Source: Gammaproteobacteria bacterium HGW-Gammaproteobacteria-1 (GTDB lineage Bacteria; Pseudomonadota; Gammaproteobacteria; Thiohalomonadales; Thiohalomonadaceae). From it: 64,000 nucleotides of DNA. The notes below the pieces were generated by a model. It was not told where the DNA came from. It made no database searches and worked only from the letters and a program-made list of their open reading frames with translations. Made by a program: the position numbers and the translations under genes. The stretch covers positions 310,001 through 374,000 of the forward strand of contig PGZL01000004.1 in NCBI GenBank assembly GCA_002840095.1. The letters run 5' to 3'. Of this stretch, positions 37,180 through 45,512 are shown one piece after another (within the stretch, counting starts at the first letter, position 1; each line of letters begins with the position of its first letter).

Positions 37180-39012
37180 TCATCGCTTTGCTCGTTGCGG
37201 CGGCGCCGGCAACGGCCGGAAGCGGCGTCCCTCTCCGCGCAGGAAACGGATGAAGAACTCGAACAGCACCAGGCGGGTGACCTGGATCGACACCACCAGT
37301 CCTTCCAGAATAATGATCACCACGTTGCCCAACAACAGAATGATGGCATACAGCAGCGGATGGCCGCCGGCCTCGGCCAGTCCCACCACCGCCACCGACA
37401 GGCCGGAATGGGCCAGGGCAAAGGCACCGACGCGGGTGAAGGACAGGGTATTGACGATGAGCTGCATGGTGTATTCCAGCAGCCGGCCGAGGGCGCTGCC
37501 CAGGGCGCGCAGATCGCCGCGGGCCTGGTGCAGGCGGCCGCCCAGATACCAGGCGAGACCGAACAGGGCGCCGAGGGCGGCATAGGGCGTGAGCAGCAGC
37601 CCCAGCAGGCTTAGGTAGGTGAGCAGCAAGGCGGCGTCCAGCTCGAACCACCAGCGCAGTTGGCCGCGCCACCAGGCCTCGACACCGTTGAGCAGCAGTC
37701 CCAGCAGCAGCAGCAGCACGCCGCCGATGAGGGGGATGCCGAGGATCAGCAGCGGTTCGGCCAGGGGATGCTGCCACAGCGCCGGGATGATGTCCTCGCG
37801 GCTGAACACGCTGCCGAACAGCAGTCCGAACACCATGGACGAGAACCCGCCGGGGATCAGCAGGCGCAGGGTGGGAACCCGGCGCGCCAGCAGCAGCCCG
37901 GCGACAAATAGTACGAATCCCTGGCCCACGTCGCCGAACATGTAGCCGAACAGCAGCGGCACGATGAGCACCAGCAGCCGGCTCGGGTCCGCTTCGTTCT
38001 GCGCCGGGGTGCCGAGCAGGCGTGCGAACAGTTCGAAGGGCTGGGCCCAGCGCGGGTTGTTGAACACCATGGGCGGGGCCTTGTCGCGCGGCGGATCGGG
38101 AAAGCGCAGCAGGGCGCGGGCACTGGCGCGGTCGAGCGCCTGTTGCAGCGAGGACCCGTTCAGGTCGGAGGTCCAGCCGGTGACCCAGGCGAAGGTCTCG
38201 CTCACCGGCAGTGCCTCGACATGGGTGAGAAACCACTCCAGCCGGGCGATGTCTCCCAGGGCCTCGGCCAGTTCATGTTCCTCTTCCAGTCCCGCCAGCC
38301 TTTCCTCCAGTTGCCGTTGTTCCGTGGCGATGGCGTCGGTGCGCCGGTTCAGCGCCTGCAGCGAGGCGGCGGTGCTGCGCTCCAGCCAGGGCGGGATGTG
38401 CATGGGCCGTCCCTTGAGCAGGGTCAGCTCCTGCTCCAGCACATCGACTGCCGCCGGCGGCCCCACCACCAGCAGGAAATCGTGCACCTTGCCGTGCACC
38501 ATGCTGCTGAGCACGGCGGCGGGCAGCTGGGCGATGCGGGTGCGCGGCGGCAGCACGAACAGCCGCGCCGCCAGCGCCGGGCCGCTGCCCGGCAGCAGGC
38601 CCAGATCGAGCCGGGTCTCGCCCTGCGCCAGCAGCATCTCCCGCAGCATCTCCAGTTCGTACAGCTCACCGTGCAGCATCTCGCTGCGGCGCACCGTGGC
38701 ATCGGCGGAGTCGCGCCAGGCGTTCAGGTGGCGCAGAGCGGAGTTCAGGGTATCCACCGGGCGGCCGGGCAGATCGGACGGGTGCAGCTGGTCCTGCGGC
38801 CAGTAGTGGTGATAGCGCTGGGCGAGGCGGTTGTACTCCTCCAGCCGGCCGCGCAGATCGGGGAGGATGACCGGCGTGGCGGTCTCGCTGTGGGTTTCCA
38901 GCTCCACCGCGCCGGTGCGGGCCAGGGTCTCCACCGCCAGGGTCAGATCCTCGCGCGCGGTGAGCAGCTCGAACCAGCGTGCCGGCGCCGGCCGCAGGCT
39001 GAAGGCGGTCAT
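37180..39012 (-). CDS. atpI: V/A-type ATPase subunit I (a-subunit)
   Basis: The 610-residue stator a-subunit has an N-terminal cytoplasmic half with coiled coils (residues 1-310) and a C-terminal half with seven to eight membrane helices. PLLFGYMFGDVGQG is the family hallmark and FTRVGAFALAHSGLS contains the essential Arg region. Its ATG overlaps the subunit C stop (ATGA). The basic C-terminal tail is followed by the two-hairpin element. Confidence 0.93.
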   Translation of the reverse strand: MTAFSLRPAPARWFELLTAREDLTLAVETLARTGAVELETHSETATPVILPDLRGRLEEYNRLAQRYHHYWPQDQLHPSDLPGRPVDTLNSALRHLNAWRDSADATVRRSEMLHGELYELEMLREMLLAQGETRLDLGLLPGSGPALAARLFVLPPRTRIAQLPAAVLSSMVHGKVHDFLLVVGPPAAVDVLEQELTLLKGRPMHIPPWLERSTAASLQALNRRTDAIATEQRQLEERLAGLEEEHELAEALGDIARLEWFLTHVEALPVSETFAWVTGWTSDLNGSSLQQALDRASARALLRFPDPPRDKAPPMVFNNPRWAQPFELFARLLGTPAQNEADPSRLLVLIVPLLFGYMFGDVGQGFVLFVAGLLLARRVPTLRLLIPGGFSSMVFGLLFGSVFSREDIIPALWQHPLAEPLLILGIPLIGGVLLLLLGLLLNGVEAWWRGQLRWWFELDAALLLTYLSLLGLLLTPYAALGALFGLAWYLGGRLHQARGDLRALGSALGRLLEYTMQLIVNTLSFTRVGAFALAHSGLSVAVVGLAEAGGHPLLYAIILLLGNVVIIILEGLVVSIQVTRLVLFEFFIRFLRGEGRRFRPLPAPPQRAKR

Positions 39013-39779
39013 GAGGCGTGCTCCAGGGGAAACAGCATCAGGCGGGCGAGCAGGCCGCGCAGCCGCTCCAGGCTGATCCCGGCCAGGGTCAGGTAGTAGA
39101 AGGCGGCGGCGGCCTGGCGCGGATGGCGGCGGAAACCGAGGCGCAGCCGCTGCTCCAGCCAGTCGCGGGTGCGGGCGCTGTCCTTGGTGATATCCGCGCC
39201 CAGGGTGGCGAAATAGCGGTCGAGGAGGCGGGACAGCCGTTCCAGGGCGGCGCGGTCGGCGGCCGTGGTCTCCGCCGGCCACAGCCGGCGCCAGTGAGTG
39301 GCCCAGGCGGCGGCCAGGGAGGGGCCTGCCGCAGTGCCGTTCAGCAGCGGGGCATAGGGCGAGTCGCGCAGGGCCTGCAGACGCAGGGCCTGCAGATCAT
39401 GGCCGTAGGGTCTGAGGTGTTCGTCGGCCAGCAGCCAGGCCGGGGTGGCGGCCCCGCCGAGGAGGTGTTGCAGGGCCGGCAGGTCCGGCAGCACGCCGCA
39501 CCAGGCCACGGCCGGGCGCCAGGGCGGCGGCAGCCAGCGCGCCACCTCGTCGATAAGCTGGCGCAATTGCTGGCGCAGGGCCTTTTCCATGGCGTGGCTG
39601 TCGCCTTGGGCGGCGATGTTGAGCAGCCAGGGGCGCAGCCCTGTGGTGCGCGCCGTCTGCAACAGGTGCGGCAGCGAGGTGATGCCTTCCAGCCGGCGCC
39701 AGGCCGCCGCCTCGGGCAGCTGGCCGTAGCGGGCCTGCAAGCGGGTCTGGACGTAGGCGAACTGGCTCAGTTCAGTCAT
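39009..39779 (-). CDS. atpC: V/A-type ATPase subunit C-like protein
   Basis: A 256-residue soluble, mostly helical protein, placed between subunits G and I. It resembles the C/AC39 subunit that links the rotor to the ring: ELSQFAYVQTRLQARYG at the start and LEGITSLPHLLQTART. It is shorter and more divergent than Thermus subunit C (about 320 residues). The assignment is from context and weak pattern. Confidence 0.7.
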   Translation of the reverse strand: MTELSQFAYVQTRLQARYGQLPEAAAWRRLEGITSLPHLLQTARTTGLRPWLLNIAAQGDSHAMEKALRQQLRQLIDEVARWLPPPWRPAVAWCGVLPDLPALQHLLGGAATPAWLLADEHLRPYGHDLQALRLQALRDSPYAPLLNGTAAGPSLAAAWATHWRRLWPAETTAADRAALERLSRLLDRYFATLGADITKDSARTRDWLEQRLRLGFRRHPRQAAAAFYYLTLAGISLERLRGLLARLMLFPLEHAS

Positions 39780-40110
39780 CGGTGTCGGCGGCGTCCGTCA
39801 GGGACTCGGCCAGCCGCGCCACCGCCGCCGCGAGGATCTCCCGCATTTCATCGCTGAGGGGCCCCTCTTCCCCGGTGGCTTCCTGTGCCAGCAGGGCGTC
39901 CACCTGGCGGCCGAGGGCCAGGCTGCAACGGGCATGCACCTGGCTGATGCGGGCGTCGGTGCGGGTGTGGACGCGGTGGGCCTGCCGCTGGGCCGCATCG
40001 AGCAGGTCGGCGGCCTGCCGTTCGCACTCGGCGACGGCGTCATGGGCTGCGCGCTCGGTCTCCAGCACCCGGTTCATTGCCTCTTCGACGGAATTCTGCG
40101 GCTGGGCCAT
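39772..40110 (-). CDS. V/A-type ATPase subunit G/H-like stalk protein
   Basis: A 112-residue almost entirely helical protein with an N-terminal coiled coil rich in Ala, Glu and Arg (residues 8-70). It is the first gene of the operon, where archaeal and bacterial V/A clusters usually encode the peripheral stalk G/H subunit. It overlaps subunit C by 8 bases. Identification rests on position and architecture. Confidence 0.7.
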   Translation of the reverse strand: MAQPQNSVEEAMNRVLETERAAHDAVAECERQAADLLDAAQRQAHRVHTRTDARISQVHARCSLALGRQVDALLAQEATGEEGPLSDEMREILAAAVARLAESLTDAADTDD

Positions 40111-40185
40111 ATAGGGGTTCCATTGCAGGTTGATGACCGCTGTGGGGTGAATCCGGTACGTCGCGCACCGGCGCGCCGCCATGCC

Positions 40186-40239
40186 TGTCATTCGGCAAAT
40201 ATACGGGTTAAGCTTAACCCGGAAATTTGGTGAATGACA
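40186..40239. promoter_or_regulatory. 54-bp imperfect palindrome in the divergent ATPase/hydrogenase region
   Basis: Two 27-base halves match at 23 positions. The core CGGGTTAAGCTTAACCCG (40204-40221) is a perfect 18-bp palindrome and the ends TGTCATTC/GAATGACA are also perfect. It lies 76-129 bases before the ATPase operon start and 43-96 bases before hydB. It may be a shared operator or a leader hairpin. Confidence 0.5.
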
Positions 40240-40281
40240 TGCGCCCCGGTCATTCTCGGCGAATTGAATAGGAACGAGTCG

Positions 40282-41367
40282 ATGGCTGAATACCAGTTTC
40301 TTCCGCGCCAGGAATTACAGCGTCTGTTCGACAAACTATGTGCAGCCGGTTTCCAGTGCATCGGCCCCCAGGTTCAGGAGGGCGCCATCGTCTATGGTCC
40401 GCTGGATGCGGTCACCGCGCTGCCGCGCGGGCTGCATGACCGGCAGGCGCCGGGCAGCTATCGTCTGGAGCAGGACGACGACGAGCGTTGTTTTGCCTGG
40501 GCCAACGGGCCGCAGGCGCTCAAGCCGCTGACCTTCGCGCCGCGCGAAAGCATGTGGCAGGCGCAGCAGGGGCCGTCCGGCATCAATTTCACCAGTGCCG
40601 CGCCGCAGCACCAGCCCACCGCCGTGATCGGCGTGCGCGCCTGCGATCTGGCCGCGCTGCGCATCCATGACCAGCATTTCCTGAACAATGACCCCCACTA
40701 TGCCGCCCGCCGCGAACGCATGTTCCTGGTGGCGGTGAACTGCACCCATCCTGCCGCCACCTGCTTCTGCGCCTCCACCGGCGACGGTCCCGAGGCGCAG
40801 AGCGGTTTCGATCTGGTGCTGGACGAATTGGACGACGGCTATATCGTGCGCAGCGGCACGCCCGCCGGCGGCATCATCCTGCGCGAACTGTTTCTCGAAC
40901 CCGCGGCCGACGCGCAGCGGGCCGTGGCGCAACGCCAAAATGCCGCGGCCGCCGCGCAGCAGACCCGGCAGCTGCCCGGGCGCAACCTGCGCGATACCCT
41001 GTTCGCCAACCTGGAGCACGCGCGCTGGGACGACGTGGCCGCGCGCTGCCTGTCGTGCGGCAACTGCACCTCGGTCTGCCCCACCTGTTTCTGCCACAGC
41101 GAGCGCGATGAGCCGGCGCTGGACGGCCAGAGCAGCACGCATTACCGGCAGTGGGATTCCTGCTTCACCGAAGGGCATAGCTACATCCACGGCATCGTCA
41201 TCCGTGCCGAAACAAAATTCCGCTATCGTCAGTGGCTGACCCACAAACTGGGCAGCTGGCACGAGCAGTTCGGCCGGTCCGGCTGCGTCGGCTGCGGCCG
41301 TTGCATCAGCTGGTGCCCTGCGGCCATCGATATCACCGAAGAAGCGGGAGCGATTTGCGGTCAGTAG
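40282..41367 (+). CDS. hydB: Group 3b hydrogenase beta subunit (Fe-S)
   Basis: The 361-residue electron-transfer subunit of a cytoplasmic bidirectional sulfhydrogenase-type enzyme (HydB/HyhB). The C-terminal half has two clusters: [16 protein letters not shown] and [12 protein letters not shown]. The N-terminal part includes [15 protein letters not shown], typical of this family. It passes electrons between the hydrogenase core and the flavin subunit. The ATG at 40282 is preferred, giving [13 protein letters not shown] chemoreceptor gene follows after 42 bases. Confidence 0.93.
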   Translation: MAEYQFLPRQELQRLFDKLCAAGFQCIGPQVQEGAIVYGPLDAVTALPRGLHDRQAPGSYRLEQDDDERCFAWANGPQALKPLTFAPRESMWQAQQGPSGINFTSAAPQHQPTAVIGVRACDLAALRIHDQHFLNNDPHYAARRERMFLVAVNCTHPAATCFCASTGDGPEAQSGFDLVLDELDDGYIVRSGTPAGGIILRELFLEPAADAQRAVAQRQNAAAAAQQTRQLPGRNLRDTLFANLEHARWDDVAARCLSCGNCTSVCPTCFCHSERDEPALDGQSSTHYRQWDSCFTEGHSYIHGIVIRAETKFRYRQWLTHKLGSWHEQFGRSGCVGCGRCISWCPAAIDITEEAGAICGQ

Positions 41368-41409
41368 CGGCAGTGACTGGGGTATAAAAATTATAAAGAG
41401 GAGCATGAA

Positions 41410-43268
41410 ATGAGACAGTTGATAGCGCATCTGATCCAGCAGGCATTGCGTGCCATCGGCATCCGTACCCTGGACCGGCAGTATCTGATGTCGTATTCCC
41501 TGATTTTCATCTTCGCGGCCATCGTCGCCGCCTCGCTCTATTTCAGTATCAGCACCGACGCCACCAGCATCAACGTCGCCGGCGCGCAGCGCATGCTGAG
41601 TCAGAAGGTGGCCAAGGAGGCGCTGCTCGCCGGGCAGGGCGTCGAGAGCAGGGACACCGTGCTGGCCACCATCAGGCAATTCGAAGGCGCCCACCGCGCC
41701 TTGCTGGAGGGCGATGCCCAGCGCGGTATGCGCGCGGTCAAGGACGCGGCAGTGCGTACCCAGCTGCAAAAGGTGGAGCAGCTGTGGCAGGCCTACAAGC
41801 AGGACATCCTGGCCTATATCGAACAGCCCGACGCGGAGCACCTGCGCGCCATCCAGCAGCGCTCTCCGGTGGTGCTGAAGGAAATGAACGCCGGCGTCAC
41901 GATGATGGAAGACATTGCCAAAAAGGATGTGGAAAGCCAGCGCATGCTGGCCCTGGTGATGACCGGCGGCATCCTGCTGCTGGTCACCTTCGGCCGCATG
42001 TTCGGCATGACCGTGTTGATGCAGCAGATCTACCGCCTGCGCGAACACCTGAAGTCCGTGGGCCAGGGTGACTTCTCCCACTCGCTGGAAGTGGAAAACA
42101 CGGAAAACGAAATCGGCCAGATGTTCGCCGCCTACAACGACATGGTGGTGCACATGGGCCAGATCGTCGGCGGCGTGACCCAGGGCACGGCGCAGGTGAG
42201 TGGCACCATCGACAGCGTCGCGCAGCGCCTGGAGGAGACCATGCGCGGCGTGCAGCGCCAGCATTCGGAGATCGACCAGGTCGCCACGGCCATGAACGAA
42301 ATGGCCGCCACGGTGCAGGAAGTGGCACGCAACACCTCGCTCACCGCCGAGGCGGCGGGCCAGGCCAAGGAAGAGGCGGAGAACGGCCGCCGCGTGGTGG
42401 CGCAGACCATCGACAGCATCGACAGTCTGGCGCAGCAGGTGGAACAGGGCGCCGGGGTGATGGCGCAGCTGGAAGAGGACAGCCGCGAGGTGGGGCAGGT
42501 GCTGGAGGTGATCAACGGCATCGCCGCACCCTGGCGCAGCGCACGCAGAAATCCACCGAGGAGATCCGCTCCATAATCGAACGCCTGCAGACCCAGTCGC
42601 GCAAGGCGGCAGAAATGATGGGCCATAGCCGGGAGCAGGCGCAGACGACGGTGCAGCGCACCGGCGAGGCCGGCAGCGTGCTGGATCGCATAGTGAAATC
42701 GGTGGCTACCATCACCGACATGAGCAACCAGATCGCCACCGCCGCCGAGGAGCAAAGCCACGTTGCCGAGGAGATGGATCGTTCCATCACCAGCATCGCC
42801 GGCGTCGCCGAGCAGACCACCCGCGTCGCCGGTGAGACCATGGAGGCGACGCAGGACATCCACGAACACATGGACCAGCTGCGCGCCCTGGTGGCCCGCT
42901 TCCGCACCAGCGTAAAGGGGGCCGACCTGTCCGCCGCCAAGACCGCGCACCTGGCCTGGAAGGGGAAGCTGCGCTCCTACCTCGACGGCAAGGGCAGCCT
43001 GACCCGTGAGCAGGCCGTCTCGCACAAGGACTGCGTGCTGGGCAAGTGGTATTACAGCGAAGGCATGCAGAAGTACGGCAACATGGCGGAGATGCGCCAG
43101 CTGGAGCAACCGCATGCGGAGCTGCACAAGCTGATCCGCAGCATCATAGAACTGCGCGAGGGCGGCAAGCGAGCCGAGGCCGAGCAGGAATACCTCAAGA
43201 TCGAGCCGCTGTCGCGCCAGATCGTGCAGATGCTCGGCATCATCGAGCAGAAGAGCACGGCCTCCTGA
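41410..43268 (+). pseudogene. Methyl-accepting chemoreceptor with PilJ-type and CZB domains, tip deleted and frameshifted
   Basis: The first part (residues 1-372) has a TM helix near 26-46, a PilJ-like sensor (NVAGAQRMLSQKVAKEALL), a second TM near 178-203, HAMP, and the first half of the coiled-coil signalling domain up to VLEVINGIA (ends 42525). The frame then shifts. From 42528 a second open frame resumes at TLAQRTQKSTEEI and runs to a C-terminal CZB zinc-binding domain (HLAWKGKL, SHKDCVLGKWYY, PHAELHKL). The missing piece is the conserved hairpin tip, about 32 codons, and 94 bases fit the shift. It may be a genuine null allele or an assembly error. It sits between hydB and hydG. Confidence 0.85.
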
Positions 43269-43288
43269 ACCCAGAGCAGGGAGTTGTC

Positions 43289-44140
43289 ATGAACGGACCG
43301 CTATCCACGTCGCTTGCCGTGCTGCCGCACGAGGCGGAAATCGTCGAGCGTATCGACGAGTCGCCGACCATCTTCACCCTGCGCCTGCGCTTCACCGATC
43401 CGGATGTGCACGCGGCCTACAGCTTCACGCCGGGGCAGTTCAACATGCTGTACCTGCACGGCGTCGGCGAAGTACCCATCTCCATCGTCTCCGACCCGGA
43501 AGACGAACACATGTACGACCATACCATCCGCATTGTCGGCCGCGTCACCCGCGGCCTCGCCGCGCTCAAAGTGGGCGATCGCCTCGGCGTACGAGGTGCC
43601 TTCGGTCGCGGCTGGCCGGTAAAGGAAGCCGAGGGGCGCGACGTAATCATCGCTACCGGCGGCCTGGGTTGCGCCCCCGTGGTCTCGGTGATCAACTACG
43701 TGCTGCGCCGCCGCGACCGCTACCGGCGCCTGGTGATCATGCAGGGCGTCAAGCACGCCTCCGACCTCATCTGGCGCAAGCGCTACGAGGAGTGGGCCGC
43801 CCTGCCCGATACCCAGGTACTGCTCACAGCCGATCAGGGCGGCAAGGGCTGGCCGTTCCGTGTCGGCCATATCCCGATCCTGTTCGATGAGGCCAATATC
43901 GACGCGCAGAACAGCACCGTGATGATGTGCGGCCCGGAAGGCATGATGCGCGCCGTCATCGCCGACATGGTGAAGCGCGGCGTGCCGGAGGGAGATCTCT
44001 GGCTGTCCATGGAGCGCAACATGCAATGCGGCGCCGGCCGCTGCGGCCACTGCCAGCACGGCGGCAACTTCGTCTGCAAGGACGGCCCGGTGTTCAGTTA
44101 TCCGGAAGTCAAAGAACTGCTGGGCGTTAAGGGATTCTAG
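43289..44140 (+). CDS. hydG: Group 3b hydrogenase gamma subunit, FAD/NAD(P) oxidoreductase
   Basis: The 283-residue flavin subunit (HydG/HyhG) links the enzyme to NAD(P)H. It has a ferredoxin-reductase-like FAD domain (GQFNMLYLHGVGEVPISI), an NAD(P) domain with IIATGGLGCAPVVSVINYV, and a C-terminal [2Fe-2S] motif CGAGRCGHC followed by a distant Cys. GCAGGGAG lies upstream of ATG 43289, 20 bases after the chemoreceptor stop, so both are in one transcript. Confidence 0.94.
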   Translation: MNGPLSTSLAVLPHEAEIVERIDESPTIFTLRLRFTDPDVHAAYSFTPGQFNMLYLHGVGEVPISIVSDPEDEHMYDHTIRIVGRVTRGLAALKVGDRLGVRGAFGRGWPVKEAEGRDVIIATGGLGCAPVVSVINYVLRRRDRYRRLVIMQGVKHASDLIWRKRYEEWAALPDTQVLLTADQGGKGWPFRVGHIPILFDEANIDAQNSTVMMCGPEGMMRAVIADMVKRGVPEGDLWLSMERNMQCGAGRCGHCQHGGNFVCKDGPVFSYPEVKELLGVKGF

Positions 44141-44147
44141 AAGAGAA

Positions 44148-44182
44148 TTCAAGGTTCAAGGTTCAAGGTTCAAGGTTCAAGG
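44148..44182 (+). repeat. Five TTCAAGG heptamers, left flank of the four-helix-bundle gene
   Basis: Five perfect TTCAAGG units. The last one runs into AGGAG, so AAGGAGG (44179-44185) forms an ideal Shine-Dalgarno sequence five bases before the GTG at 44191. The array on the other side of the gene (44656-44697) is the reverse complement. Confidence 0.9.
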
Positions 44183-44190
44183 AGGAGCCG

Positions 44191-44661
44191 GTGGCGCAGA
44201 TTGAACGTTTTGAGCAATTGGAGGTTTGGAAGTTAGCGCGGGAAATGGCGCAGTATATTTATGCTCTCACCGAATGCAGAAAGATTGCGCAGGACTATGC
44301 TTTGCGGGATCAGATGCGCAGGGCTGCTATTTCGGTCTTGTCAAATATAGCGGAAGGTTTTGAGCGTGGTGGGAACAAGGAGTTTGTGCAATTCTTGTAT
44401 ATCGCGAAGGGTTCAGCAGGGGAACTGCGCGCCCAGACCTACGTTGCGCAGGACATGAAATATTGGAGCTCGCAGGAATGCCAAGAACTGCGTGTGAGAC
44501 TCGAGAGAATTAGCAGACTGCTAAGTGGGCTAATTTGTTATCTGCGTGGTTCGGGAATGAAGGGAGAGCGTTTTCATGTTTCCGATATCAATGGGAATTA
44601 TGAGCCTGGAGAAGGTGATGTAGCAGATTCCTGGATTTCAAATACATGCACGCACCCTTGA
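44191..44661 (+). CDS. Four-helix-bundle protein of the 23S rRNA intervening-sequence family
   Basis: A 156-residue protein with the IVS/S23 signatures FEQLEVWKLAREMA, RRAAISVLSNIAEGFERGG and EFVQFLYIAKGSAGELRAQ. The family forms pentameric four-helix bundles of uncertain function and is related to Avd of diversity-generating retroelements. The coding sequence is clearly less GC-rich than its neighbours. The start is GTG, with the Shine-Dalgarno provided by a heptamer array. The stop TGA lies inside the first CCTTGAA unit of the opposite array. It interrupts hydG-hydD and was probably acquired with its flanks. The last 35 residues exceed the normal domain. Confidence 0.85.
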   Translation: MAQIERFEQLEVWKLAREMAQYIYALTECRKIAQDYALRDQMRRAAISVLSNIAEGFERGGNKEFVQFLYIAKGSAGELRAQTYVAQDMKYWSSQECQELRVRLERISRLLSGLICYLRGSGMKGERFHVSDINGNYEPGEGDVADSWISNTCTHP

Positions 44662-44697
44662 ACCTTGAACCTTGAACCTTGAACCTTGAACCTTGAA
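44656..44697 (+). repeat. Six CCTTGAA heptamers, right flank of the four-helix-bundle gene
   Basis: Six perfect CCTTGAA units, the inverse of the left array. The first unit contains the stop codon of the gene. Together the two arrays make a 550-bp unit with inverted repeat ends. Confidence 0.9.
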
Positions 44698-44732
44698 CTT
44701 CAACGAGCCTGAATACGGGGATGCGCGGTGCG

Positions 44733-45512
44733 ATGAAACCGAAAGTGGCGGTGCATAAATTCAGTTCCTGCGACGGCTGCCAACTCGCCTTTCTCAATCT
44801 GGGCGAGGGACTGCTGCAGCTCAACGAGCTGGTGGACATCGTCCATTTCGCGGAGGCCGGTTATCTGGACGAGGACGCCAAGGTGGACCTCGCCTTCGTC
44901 GAGGGCAGCATCTCCACGCCGCATGAGCTGGAGCGCATCAAGCGCGTGCGCGCCAACAGCAAGTACCTGGTGACCATCGGCGCCTGCGCCACGGCCGGCG
45001 GCTTGCAGGCGCTGCGCAACATGGCCGACGGCAACGCCTGGCTGGCCGGCGTCTATGCCGGGCCGGAGCATGTTCCCTTCCTGCCCACCTCCACGGCGGT
45101 GGCGCAGAACGTGCGCGTCGATCTGGAGCTGTGGGGCTGCCCGGTGAACAGCCGTCAGGTGGTGCTGGCGGTGCGCGATCTGCTGTTCGGCGTGGCGCCG
45201 CGCGACGAGACGGAAAAGGTCTGCCTGGAGTGCAAGCGCAAGGGCAACGTGTGCGTGATGGTGACGAAGAACGTGCCCTGCATGGGGCCGGTGACGCGTA
45301 CCGGCTGCGGTGCGCTGTGCCCCAGCTTCGGCCGCGACTGCTACGCCTGTTTCGGCCCGGCGGAGGCGCCCGAAACCGCGGCCCTGGCGCGTCGCTTCGA
45401 GGGCTTCGGCCTGTTGCCCGAGGCCATCGCCCACCGCTTCCTGTTCATCAACAACGGAGCGCCGGCTTTCCATGCGGAAGGTGTGCGCTGGCAGGAGAAG
45501 AATCATGAGTGA
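44733..45512 (+). CDS. hydD: Group 3b hydrogenase delta (small) subunit
   Basis: The small Fe-S subunit of the cytoplasmic hydrogenase, 259 residues from ATG 44733 (an ATG at 44721 would add four residues). The start MKPKVAVHKFSSCDGCQLAF matches the family and has no signal peptide. Cluster cysteines are in CDGC, GACATAGG, CPVNSRQV, VCLECKRKGNVC and CGALCPSFGRDCYACFGP. It overlaps hydA by 8 bases. Confidence 0.93.
   Translation: MKPKVAVHKFSSCDGCQLAFLNLGEGLLQLNELVDIVHFAEAGYLDEDAKVDLAFVEGSISTPHELERIKRVRANSKYLVTIGACATAGGLQALRNMADGNAWLAGVYAGPEHVPFLPTSTAVAQNVRVDLELWGCPVNSRQVVLAVRDLLFGVAPRDETEKVCLECKRKGNVCVMVTKNVPCMGPVTRTGCGALCPSFGRDCYACFGPAEAPETAALARRFEGFGLLPEAIAHRFLFINNGAPAFHAEGVRWQEKNHE

Noticed and set aside
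42577-43268. Second part of the chemoreceptor as a separate short gene
   Set aside because: It has no start with a ribosome-binding site. Its open frame extends upstream to 42528 and continues the MCP coiled coil. It is the frameshifted 3' part of the same gene.
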